From Clavaria fumosa (lineage: Eukaryota > Basidiomycota > Agaricomycetes > Agaricales > Clavariaceae): DNA of 64,000 nucleotides. A model generated the notes under the pieces. The model searched no databases. It saw only the letters and a program-made list of their open reading frames with translations, and had not been told where the DNA came from. The DNA is taken from NCBI GenBank assembly GCA_951802425.1, contig OX637796.1, positions 2,604,001 to 2,668,000 on the forward strand, in the 5' to 3' direction. Positions 46,289 through 56,692 of the stretch are shown one piece after another (position 1 is the first letter of the stretch; each line of letters starts with the position of its first letter). The translations under genes and the position numbers were made by a program.

Positions 46289-48257
46289 CTAGGCTGGTTT
46301 CCAGCTAGATTGAATGTGTGGGACAACGCTCGCCCAGGCGGAAAGCCTGCCCTCCTCCCAGCTCTCCACGAATGACAAGCCAGCGATGTCTCGGCGAGCC
46401 TCTTCGATCTTGAGCTGCTTTTCCGCGTCGCACCAAAAGAGCACCCAACTGCCCATGCGGATGTGCCCAGAGCTGCGTTCGAAATACCACTTGTTCACTG
46501 GGTTGTCGATGCGGCTGCGCCACACCAGATCACGACCCTCGCCCTGGCCCTCCTTGCCCCCGTTAGGGTTTGCGGAGAATGGATGTCCGAGTCCGTAAGA
46601 CTCGTCGTGCAGCGCCACCCAGAGGAAATCGACGGTGCCGTCCCCCTGGTGGCTGGGCAGCACCGCGAATTTGTCGAGGTAGGAGATAGGCCCGAAAGAC
46701 GAGCCGGGACAGGGCTCATTCGTGACGATGGCGGCGCCTGCGTAGTCCCCCGCTATGATGACAAAGTCCAGGTGGTGCTGCAGACGGGTATAGAATTTAT
46801 CCATATCCAGCTCGCGCCTGAAGGACTGCTCCAAGAGCGCAGTCATCTTCAGCACGTCGATCTCGTCGACCGAATTCATGACGCGGATCGGCAAGCCGCG
46901 CCTAAGCAGCGTCGGCGTATGTGGCGTGAGTTGGCGGTTGCCCTGGAGCAGCGCGTGTGGCAGGCTAGAGCTCACGGCAGGCTTATTGGTGATGAGATTA
47001 GCGATGAGGGAGCTCTGCGAGCGGTGTGAAACCATAACGGCGGAGGAGGTTGGGGGCATGTAGGCCAGGCACGTTCTGGCCAGACTGAGATTAGACAGGG
47101 CGGTCGGATGAGAGTGCCACCACGGGTGAAGGAAGGTGTCATGGATGTAGGAGAATTCAGAGGTCAAGTTGATGAGAAGGTGAGGATAGCCGGATCGCGC
47201 GTATGAGGGAACGCCTCCTTCGCGATTGATGATCATGAGCCGCAACGGAGTTAGGTCGACCTCATCGAGATCTGCCAAGATTTCGTCTTCCGTGATCTGC
47301 TCGGCGGGGCTGTCTAGTCGAGCTGCTTCTACCATACCGCAGGCCAAAGCGGTGATGACATCGTTAGCGTCGATGCGCACAGAGCGACAAAACGAGTCCA
47401 GAGCAAAAGGGGGGAGAACGGGGATCTCTCCCGCACGGAGCGCAGAGCGCAGGGCAACGAGGTCAGAGGACAACGTGTGTGCTTCCGGAGGATTGACGTT
47501 GAGTTCCGCCGTATCGCTGTCGCCGGGTTTAGGGCCGAGCCTGACAACCGCGCCCAGCATCGGCCGAGCTTTCGCACCCTCCCGCTCCATCATGGACACG
47601 ACGCGCATCGTTTCCTCGATCATGAGCGGCCGCTCGTCTTCATCGCCTCTCACAAGCTCGTCGTTCTCCACGACGACGACACTGAGGAGACCGAGCTTTT
47701 CGAGATAGACCATGCCTCGACAGATGCTGCTGAGCTGTTTGTCCGTGAATGGACCTTGCATCTTGACGAGGGCAGTCCGCTTGTGCACTGCATTGAGGAT
47801 GGAGGCCGCTGGACTTGGTCTGGGTTGTAACTCAGTGTCGGACAATAGTTTGCGTTTCTTGCTTGATATTGGAGGGGTAATAAGTCGTCGGTTTAGGGCC
47901 TTTGGGGTGCGTGCGCCAAATGCGTCGATCCAAGATTTGGCGTCTCGCACTGTAGGCCTCGCGCGTATTATGGATAAGATGAAATCCTGGATACGATGGT
48001 CAACTTTGTGGTGAAAGGTTGGGAGAAGGAGGTCTTCACTTACATTATCTCGTGGAGGCTCGTCGTCGGATTGGACGATGGGCTGTTTTAGACCGCGGAC
48101 GGTCTGGAAAGAGATAAGCTAAGGGTTGGGGGAGCATAACACAAGACCGTACAGCGTAGAAAGCTTGAAAAGCTTGTGCTCGTTGACACTGGATGCTCGC
48201 CGTACTGGGTACGGACGACCAACGTTTAGTGCCGAGAGCGACGGACCGAGAGAACAT
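46289..48257 (-). CDS. ARG2: Mitochondrial N-acetylglutamate synthase
   Basis: Exons are 48257-48153, 48103-48044 and 47986-46289, giving 620 residues. It catalyses N-acetylation of glutamate with acetyl-CoA, the first step of arginine synthesis, in the mitochondrial matrix. The N-terminus (MFSRSVALGTKRW) is basic and Ser-rich like a presequence. An amino-acid-kinase-like domain follows, with SKKRKLLSD and LPPFALDSF. The C-terminal NAT domain (about residues 440-610) has FVIIAGDYAGAAIVTNE, SYLDKFAVLPSHQGDGTVDFLW, the acetyl-CoA loop region, and NPVNKWYFERSSGH. Catalytic block order matches yeast and Neurospora Arg2. Its leader contains upstream ORFs, one of which overlaps the start codon. It converges with CRC1. 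Confidence 0.93.
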
Positions 48258-49321
48258 CAGTGGTAGAGTGGCCGGCTGGACTCCACAAAGAGGAATTTGA
48301 GGATACAGAAAGGTTTACAGGGGTTGGACATGATACATGATATATGTAGATGTGGGGCGACGCGGTGGGTGCGGTGCGGAAGTGGGGCATGAGAGAAAAA
48401 GCTGTATGACTCGGAAGCCACAAACCCAAGCATCAACGCGGCGCTTATGCAGCATTACACAGTGTTGGTGCAGCAAAAAGCTTGCTTTCACCGATATTCT
48501 GTCCATCGGTTCAGCGCAATTAAGCGCCAATGATACTCCTGATGGGTGATAAAAATCTAGACGCTCGTTGATGCGGTGTGAGTTGGAAGCGCTGAGCATC
48601 AGCTGACGGGTTCAGCGTCAAACGGAAGCAAAGAATCAGCGTGAGGTGGGGGGGAAAGCACAACCTTGGCCAATAATTGCTGGCTTTTTGGACTGGGTGT
48701 CTTCTCCACGAGTCTCTCCAATTCCCGACTTCCGGGGCTCGTAGATTGATATCAGCAAAAGCGCGGGGTCGAGGCCCCCAAAGTGACGCGTAAAATGACC
48801 GCAAATTGCGAAAGTGCCTGAACGCGCAGTTTCAGGCTCGCGTCAGCAACACGTTGCCCCCCCCCTTGTGGGGGTGTCTTGTGTCTTGTGTCGTCTTCCT
48901 TCTCACGTGGGAGGTAGATTGCCAAAAGGTTACAGTCGTTTATGACGCTACTTCGCCAGCCGACGCTCTGCAGGTCCAACACCTAACGAGGAGCAGACTT
49001 TGATACTCAAGGCCTTAGGCCGCCTCACACCGCCAAAGGCCCTTGGATGCCGTGCGCTTTATAGCACTCCTTGATCGCAGAAATCAGCCATGGCCATGGT
49101 TGGAGCAGCCTCCGGAATCTCCGAGTCTGCCGCTCACCTTTCCCCGAACTCAAGGTGGCCTGGCTTACCTGAGCGTTGTAGTACCCAAGAATAGATCGCA
49201 ACACGGCCCACACGACAAATGCCGTGTGATGGATTGACGCCGTGCAGGGACGATTTTCCCAGACCCACCAGGTGTCCTTTTACACCTGGGCCTCACACTT
49301 CTCTTCTTCCTCCTACGTCCA
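48258..49321. promoter_or_regulatory. Divergent intergenic region ARG2 / CorA-like gene
   Basis: This is the longest gap in the window (1,064 bp). The left 170 bp act as ARG2 leader and hold a 24-codon upstream ORF (minus strand, about 48331-48256, MSNPCKPFC...) whose TGA overlaps the ARG2 ATG as TGATG. A 7-codon ORF (MYHVQPL) lies just upstream of it. The remainder must hold two promoters. No gene is seen. Confidence 0.5.
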
Positions 49322-51686
49322 ATGAGTGGAAAGTCATTCATGGAGTCGCCCCCAGCCTATGAGCGCGTTCCGACAGGGTTCCAGAGGCATGCTGCTCCTT
49401 GTGGGTGCGTACCGTCTGATTTCGCTGACGATCTGTCCAAGCGCCCTGTGATCGAATACAAGCGCTCACTACGAAACCTCTCCGATTTTTAGCCCATGGC
49501 CATGGAACGATCACGACGCCGAAGAGGACCACAATGCGTTCAAGAAACCAAATCCATGCGACCACAAAGATTGCAAAGATTGCGAGAAGTGGCTCGGCTA
49601 CCCGCAGTCCCACTTCGGCAACTGGACACCAGGTCAAGTTCAACGCAGCGGCATCGCAGACGCGGTCAAGATACGTAATGGCGTCAGCAGGATTCACCGC
49701 GTCAATGTCCGGACGGACGGGACTTTTATGAGTCTCCCCAGACTCGAAGTGGACGACGACGTGAGGAGTTTTTGGAACGCCCTCAAACCTGAAGTAAAAC
49801 ATTTTTCTCAAATTTGGGTGCTCCCACACTGTATTCTTTGTTGACGACCCTGACCAGCAAGAACCGAACGTACGCATTCGCGCGTTCTTCATAGAATCTC
49901 TCACCGGACCTGTGCTGCAAATGCTTGGAGCAAGGTAAGTGCCACATTAACACGACGGCTCTCACGATGCAGATCTTCCAATGCTAGATACAACATAGAA
50001 CCGTTTTTTTTCTCCTCTTCTTTGAAATGGATTCCATCAAGGTTCCAGGAAGACCTGCAGCCTAACAAACAAGACCGTATGATCTGCCACGTTATATGAA
50101 TCAGATACACCTTGGCTCACTGCGCACTAGATGTCACCATCACACTGACGTTCTTGCGCTGCCTGCATAGACCAGAGGCGGTCATGAAAGCTACTGGTGG
50201 AATTTCTTCGCTGCCCCAACCTGACATACTACAACAAAAAGGTTACCCACCATCCGTGGACAACCACGCCACCATCGATGCCCAGAAGCCGCTCTTCATT
50301 TCCACCCGTCAGTGTTGAGCACTCCTTTCATCGACACACCTTTATCTGAGATTCTCGCTCCCTCGATACATGCAGGGAAGCAAGTGCTCCTCCTCGATCT
50401 CATGTCAATTCACCTTGTCCGCGAGCCGACGACCTCCACCTTCATCAGTTACCACCCTCTGCACCAGGAGCGCACCACTGCCAAGCGGCTTCACGCCCGA
50501 GTCAAGTTTGCTGGAGACAGTGTCTACTGGCAGCACATATGGAAGGATTCAAGCGATCCCACGTTCCTTCTCCTCGCGACTATTTGGCATGCGTGAGTTA
50601 TCTTGTTCCGCTCTCCTTCTCTTGCTCGAGGAGCCACTTCTGAGTGTTGCGTAGACTGTATGCCTGGGACGAAGCACTCGAGGCGCTGTACGAACACTTC
50701 TGCTCGCTTGTAAGCCTCATCTCCACCTTACCTATCGGTTTCCTTCAATCACTGATAATGAACGTCTCTTCTCAATCGTATAACTAGGAAGCGACGCTGA
50801 TGCGTGAAAAAAATCGCCTCGATCTAACGCAAGAACTTTACGTCATTCGTGCCCACCTCCTCCATTGGTCCTCTCTCATCGACGATCTAAGGAAGTCCGT
50901 GGTTTTCCTCGATGATCATCGGAACCCAGCCATGAACGAAAAACTTAACACAAAGGCGGAGATCGAAATATCAAACCACCAATTCCAGAAAGAAATTGGC
51001 AACATGAAGATGGAGATTGACCGACTTGAAAAGGCCAGAGACATGCAGGACAAGCGGCTGAAGAACGCCATGGACTTGGTGAGCATTTTAACATCGCCCA
51101 TATTGTTGTTAGCACCGTCTCAATTCTCTGACGGATTGTCTTCGCCTTCACCTTGAATTGTACAGGTTTTTGCCACCGTGAATATCCAGGACAGCCGACA
51201 GATGCAAGAACTGACCAGAGCTACTGTGCGGGACAGTGCCGCGATGAAGCTCATATCTGTCCTGACGATGGTCTATCTGCCCTCCTCTTTTGCTGCTGTG
51301 AGCGTTACTTCTCCCTATCTGTGCGCCAGCCGAAGGCGGCGATGAAATGCCATACGCTGACGTGTTCTTCTTTTTGGCACCAGAGCGTGTTCGGAATGAA
51401 CATCGATCGCATAGTGCCCGGAACCCTGGGCACTATTTCAGCCTACTTCGCGACGTCCTTGCCCTTGGTACGTTTTCCAAACGCGTTCGTAGCAATAGAC
51501 TGACAAAGACTCATCGTGTGTCTACAACAGACCACGCTGACCATCTATACTGTGATGGTGTTCCAGATGAAGTACTCGTACGACAATCCGGATGACGTTA
51601 CACTCCTGATGAGGCTTCTGTGGCCTCTTTATTATCTGAAGTCCCTTTTCCAGAAGGACGAAAGGCAGGCGGCAGTCTTCCCGTAG
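49322..51686 (+). CDS. CorA-like divalent cation channel domain protein
   Basis: Eleven exons (49322-49404, 49493-49793, 49858-49934, 49988-50076, 50131-50307, 50376-50592, 50655-50709, 50788-51078, 51166-51297, 51384-51467, 51531-51686) encode 553 residues. The large N-terminal cytosolic part includes a Cys/His-rich segment (PCDHKDCKDCEKW), GPVLQMLG, the YNIEPFFFSSSLKWIPSRFQ block and long helices (RLEKARDMQDKRLKNAMDL). Two membrane helices at the end follow the CorA pattern. The first helix (LTMVYLPSSFAA) runs into VFGMN, the signature at the pore mouth. The second (SLPLTTLTIYTVMVF) precedes a charged tail. Transport of Mg2+ is inferred from the fold. Agaricomycetes have many such proteins of unknown substrate. 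Confidence 0.87.
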
Positions 51687-52039
51687 TCTCCCTTACTTTC
51701 TTTGTCATACTCCAAGCGACCCACGACAACCTGCCAAGAGGCTGGTCTTGCCAACACATCCTACTCTGGAGCCACGACTTCTTGGTTACATTTCATTTTC
51801 TTCTGACAGGACGCTCATCTCAAATGTACACAAGGCTTTGACGCTTTCTCTTCTCGTAGAAACAAGATACTAAGGATTGCATTCTGTTCTGAAATATATC
51901 TGATTCGTGATGTGTACAAACAGTCCAATATGAAGCAGATAAGATAACATCATAAAAAAGTCGTCAATAGGACAAGGCTATTCGCAATTATCCAAATAAA
52001 ATTCCTCAAACCATGGCTGTTACTCTAATGGGTGTTACT
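51687..52039. other. Convergent intergenic region
   Basis: This 353-bp region lies between two stop codons on opposite strands. It is A/T-rich around 51880-52010, as expected for 3' ends. No gene is seen. Confidence 0.4.
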
Positions 52040-52708
52040 CTAAGATGAATCGCGTGTCGAACCTAGTTCTACTTCGAAGAAGTGTCGCAACCATGTTGCC
52101 TCGCTTACCATCTCTTCCATCGTCCTTGCCACTCGTTTGTCGTCAGCATCGACTCGCAACGGCTCCGATGGTTTTTCATGGAGATCGAGTGGCAGGTCTT
52201 TCTCCGCCATTTCCACGGCTTTGTAAATCTCATCGTTTCTGTATGCGAATGGATCTCCGAGGTGTTTGCGTGGCAGAATGTGGAAATGGATGTGCGGGAT
52301 GGTTTGTCCAGCTGCTTTACCGTCCTGAGAAATGGATGAAGAGAATGGTCAACTCCCAATGTGCCTAGCTGCGAGAGAAATTCGATGGATGCCTGGCAGA
52401 CGATGCTCAACGCGTGGGCTTTGTACACCCGTTCAATAACGCGCCCCACAGTCTGAACAGATGCCATCAACGACGCCAGTTCCACGGGAGATAAGTCTTG
52501 GAAACGCTGAACAGGTCGAACGGGAGCGACGAGGACGTCTGTCGCGATGAATTCAATTCTCGATTTATGTCTCTCTCTTCTCTCGGATGCATAGCCTTGA
52601 CTCACGCCCTGGGACTATGGGTTTGAGGTTCACGATAGCGTATGACAGCGATGTACGATAGAATGCTTGCCGGGTGACATCGATAGTAGAGAAGAGCAGG
52701 CTTTGCAT
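52040..52708 (-). CDS. HNT2: Bis(5'-adenosyl)-triphosphatase, FHIT/Hnt2 type HIT protein
   Basis: Three exons (52708-52606, 52538-52393, 52324-52040) give 177 residues. NLKPIVPGHVLVAPVRPV opens the HIT fold. DGKAAGQTIPHIHFHILPRK holds the histidine triad (H-x-H-x-H-x-x), whose middle His is the nucleophile. The enzyme cleaves Ap3A-type dinucleotides. Family resemblance is closer to Fhit/Hnt2 than to Hint because of the VKHVHVH-like block and the C-terminal charged helix. Intron 2 (52392-52325) begins with GC (CAG|GCATCC), and the conserved CQDGKAAGQ across the join leaves no GT alternative. The promoter is shared with the UBE2O homologue (161 bp). Confidence 0.93.
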
Positions 52709-52869
52709 GGTGCTGTACTGAACGAGGCGGGATCTTTGGTGCTGGCAAACAACGCAGCAGTGGCACAACTCCTGCGGTTGCTCGCTCATCGTATTATAGT
52801 CCTGCGTCCTTGCCTTTTACTTGCACCGTCTTCCATAACTCCACCAATACAGTTATCATACAATCAGTC
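52709..52869. promoter_or_regulatory. Short divergent promoter HNT2 / UBE2O homologue
   Basis: Only 161 bp separate the two start codons, so both promoters must overlap. No clear TATA element is seen. Confidence 0.5.
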
Positions 52870-55800
52870 ATGACGGCCAAGGATCGCAAACGCGGAAAGA
52901 CCACGGTTTGTTCTCTCAGTACTCTCCAAGTCTGCGGTCTTTGTGACCCTGCCCATTCACATTCCTCAGTTCTATCAGGAAGATATCGTTGAGCAGATAA
53001 GCTCTCCGGGAACCCTCGGTCTCGTTTTGGTACGTTTGTTCTTTGGCCGTTTCCGAGCGCCCTCCAGAGTTCACCAAACAAATCGCCAATTCTAGAGATG
53101 CTGGCACGACGCAGAGGACATCCCAGTCGACCATCCACTGGATCCCCTCCTGAGACCGCTCCAGCGTGGTGAAGTAGGCGTTGCTTTCTTCCTTCGCGGC
53201 CACCGCGACATTTTGCCCGAGTCCGATCTTCGCCTCATTGATCGTGCTTTCCACCCGGGGGATTTGTGCAAGCGAAGCATCGACGACGTCTGCGCTGGCG
53301 TCGTCACGAAGGTAGACGTCAAAGCTCGACTCGAGCACGCCATCAGCGGTGCGCCGGTCGAGGGATGGAAGACATACGCAGAAATTCGCCGTCGAGACCA
53401 GGCTGAGGTCGGCGATTTCGTCATTTTCGACGATTGGGTGGGCCAAGTAAGCCCGTTTGATTCTGGCTGTGACAGTCACTCTCAATCATCTTCTAGGTGG
53501 TAGAGGTACATTTATCACCTCAAAGACACGTACATGAAGGTTTGATTAACTGTGGATTGTTAACAGCTGTATGATGAATCTGTTGTGGAAATATCGACTG
53601 GCGAGCTAGTTCGACTGCCGGAGCTCACCTGCCACATGACAGTCGGTGATCGAGGCCTTGTATGATTTCCTTACTGCCTGCCTCTGTTTTCCAGCCCGTT
53701 CAATTTCCATGCAGCACATCCTTCAGACTCCGCAAGGCGTGTCTGGAATTATGCGGGGTGACAATGTGCCCAGCAGCACAGACACCGTCGTCGCTGTGCT
53801 GCATACTGTCTTGGCAATCAGTTGGCTGGCGGTCAATCAAACGGTACGTGACGGAGCCATGTCACAGCGGCCTTTATGTCCTCATCCTCTCCAGCTCGAT
53901 CCTTCTGAGGCGCAGCACCGCAAGCGTCCGAAGAGGTTTTGGCATGGGCCTGACTTGTCCAAACTGACTTTAGTGCCTTCTAGAGCGGAGCAGCTTCGCG
54001 TCGGGGACAAAGTCGAGCTTCGAGCTCCGGAGGTTCAGCCCTTCACGGTGCACGGCCACGAAGGCAGGCAAGGCGGCCGCATTCAAGTCCAGACATACGT
54101 TGTGGCGGAGACACGCACCACCGTCAACGTCCTCTGGCAAGACGGTACCAGAGAGGCCATCGCCGCCCCATCGCTCATCCCTTACCTCAACCCTGACGAT
54201 TCGGACTGCTGGTGAGCGACGTGCCCTTCTTGTTCTCCTGACCGAAATTGACACTCATCAAGGCCGGGAGATCATGTCTTCTGGAGAAGCGAAGGCGAAG
54301 AGCGACATGCTGTCGTCCAATCAGTTAACGCAGTTCACCGCACAGCTTCGATTCTCTATCCAGATACTGGCATCAGAGATTTAGCGTCCCTTTTAGAACT
54401 TGATCCGCATGGTGGTCGGGATCCCTCGGCGGCTATGGAAGTCACCCCTGCCGGACACGCGTTTGGGGTGCACCGAGGCGACTTCGTCTTCATTCACAAG
54501 GACGGGACCACAAATGGCTTCGACAAACCAAGGCTTCCTTACATCGGCGAATTAGAAGCATGGGTTCGAGAGTCTCACGTGACCGCAGAAGGAATGATAA
54601 CGGGGTGGAGAGAAGAGATGTCTGAACTGGGCCGGTCGATCGCTTCGCGACGTGGCTTGGACAACGTCGAGGGGCAGATCAAGCGGTTGCGCAAGGGGGA
54701 TTGGTCACTGTCTTGGTTTGGCGAAGTCATTGAGGTAGGCTCCAAATGCATACTTCGCGGACATGGGCAGCATCTAACCCGCGAGTTAATAGCTACGACT
54801 CGACGGGACGGTAGAAGTGGCTGCCCCAGATTCGACTGTCAACGTTTTCCCCATCGAGCGCCTTACCAAACTGTACGATGGTCTCGACCAACTTGATGCA
54901 TGGGCGGACGACATGTCGGAAGCAGAGTCCAGAGATTACGATGACGAGATGGAAATAGACGAAGACCGGGAAGACGACCCAGAGTGGGAGGAAGTTGAGG
55001 ACGATGAGGGATCAATATATGTCAACGAAGTCGGGTGGGATCAGCGATCGGACAGCACCATGACCTCGTCAGGGACGCCATGCGAACCAGTTCCTCCGTG
55101 CCAAATCGACATTCCTCCAGCTGTTCGCCGTCCATCCACAGAATTGCCATCCAGTGCGACTTCAGGCCCGTCCTCGGTCATACCGCCAGTCGAAACTGTA
55201 GTGAACGGAGGGTTTGCCAGCACGAGCAACGACCTCATACCGCTGAAGCGCTTTGATATACTTCCAGCCGCTCCTGGGGACCATGCTTTCTACCACACCG
55301 TACCAGGACAGCACTCCAAGTCTTTCTTGGGGCGATTGACACGAGAGTATCGTGTGTTGGAATCCAGTCTACCTGAATCCATCATCGTCCGCGCGTACGA
55401 AGATCGCACCGATCTTTTACGCTCTCTCATCATTGGGCCGGAGAACACGCCCTACGAAGATGCACCATTCGTCATCGACTGGTTATTGGACTCCAATTTC
55501 CCCAACACCCCTCCGCAAGCCTATTTCTGGTCGTATACCGCGGGCAATGGCCGGGGTGAGTTTTTCGTGTCGAATCGGGGACAGGAACGGACGCTAACCG
55601 TCAGGCTGGTCCGCCCTTGCCAGTGAATCCGTGAGTGTGTACCGTCATAGAGTTGTTCTGCATGATTGACGCTCAGGGATCAGCAATCTATACGAGGAAG
55701 GCAAGGTATGCCTATCCATCCTGGGTACGTGGAGCGGCGACAAGACAGAAGTTTGGAGCGCCGCGCGCTCGTCGCTTCTGCAAGCGCTCGTCTCCATTCA

Positions 55801-56303
55801 GGGCCTCGTGCTCGTTAAAGAACCGTACGTCGGACCCCAAGCAAAATTTCTAACCCTAACCTAGTGATCACATAGATGGTTCTGCGAGCCAGCATATGAG
55901 AAGCTCAGGGGCACGGAAGAAGGCATCGTCAACAGGTATGTATCAGCGTTCCATCGTCGGTTTGACTCGCCCGATGGCAATCACCCCCACCCATCTCACA
56001 CTGCAACACAGCCGGCTCTACAGCGAGAAAGCCTACGTGCTCTCTCGAGGCTTCGTCCGCCGTGCGCTTGAACTGCCTCTGGGTGGTCTGGAAGAGGAGA
56101 TCAGGCGGATATACTATATCGACAAGCGCCTGGAGAAGGTACTCCGCGATGCGCGCGCACTGATCGAGAAGAGCAGGGGATCGCATGAGATTACTGAGGC
56201 CGATGGCGACCTGGCAGTTCCCAGATTAACCGCAGGAGGCATCATCGCACTTGATCGGACGTTGTCAAAACTACAGTGCCTGCTCGACGCTGGCCCGTCA
56301 TAG
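52870..56303 (+). CDS. UBE2O-type E2/E3 hybrid ubiquitin-conjugating enzyme
   Basis: Thirteen exons (52870-52905, 52970-53029, 53096-53446, 53497-53505, 53567-53659, 53727-53843, 53895-54211, 54263-54734, 54793-55555, 55624-55630, 55684-55824, 55876-55935, 56012-56303) give 905 residues. Conserved beta-rich blocks come first ([38 protein letters not shown]), then a very acidic linker. The UBC fold follows ([20 protein letters not shown] ... [18 protein letters not shown]), with the catalytic Cys near residue 751. A C-terminal helical region closes the protein. UBE2O monoubiquitinates basic orphan proteins such as unassembled ribosomal proteins. Exons 4 (9 nt) and 10 (7 nt) are microexons, the latter coding part of R-V-N-P-N next to the active site. 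Confidence 0.93.
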
Positions 56304-56692
56304 ACTCGCGCCTCCGCGTTTACAGTGTCTGAGGACCCTTGTGTCGCTGTTTCTCTCTTTCTTGTCTTCGCAGCCTCGCGCGTAATCTAGGCGTATGTAT
56401 GGCTTACCGCACGCACAAATTACATTTCCATCTAAACAGGGCGAATATAACGTACCCACAACAAAGATGGATGACAAGATGCTGATCAAATGGGATATGA
56501 AAACTGTAATAACAGTGTCATGAATGACGGGACGTGTCTAATCCAGGTACAGCACGGCGCAGGTAGAAATATAGGGCCCTCAGTGTGTGAGGAAGAGATA
56601 CACGAAATACATCATGGCAAGACATACAATTCGTTACGAGTTAGACACATTAGATAACGACGCTTCTGCGTACACATTTGAGGTAGAGGTAG
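56304..56692. other. Convergent intergenic region
   Basis: This 389-bp region lies between two stop codons on opposite strands. No gene or repeat is seen. Confidence 0.4.

Noticed and set aside
46463..47029. 188-codon plus-strand ORF opposite ARG2
   Set aside because: It is the antisense of the conserved NAT domain exon, with Arg/Val/Ala-rich composition and no motif. Same for other long ORFs opposite single large exons.
48258..48600. Classical arginine attenuator peptide in the ARG2 leader
   Set aside because: No short ORF has the conserved Asp-Tyr-Leu...Trp pattern. Only non-matching upstream ORFs are present.
55556..55683. Apparent one-base frameshift in the UBE2O gene near a GGGG run
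   Set aside because: Resolved by a 68-nt intron, a 7-nt exon (55624-55630) and a 53-nt intron, all with consensus sites and correct phase.
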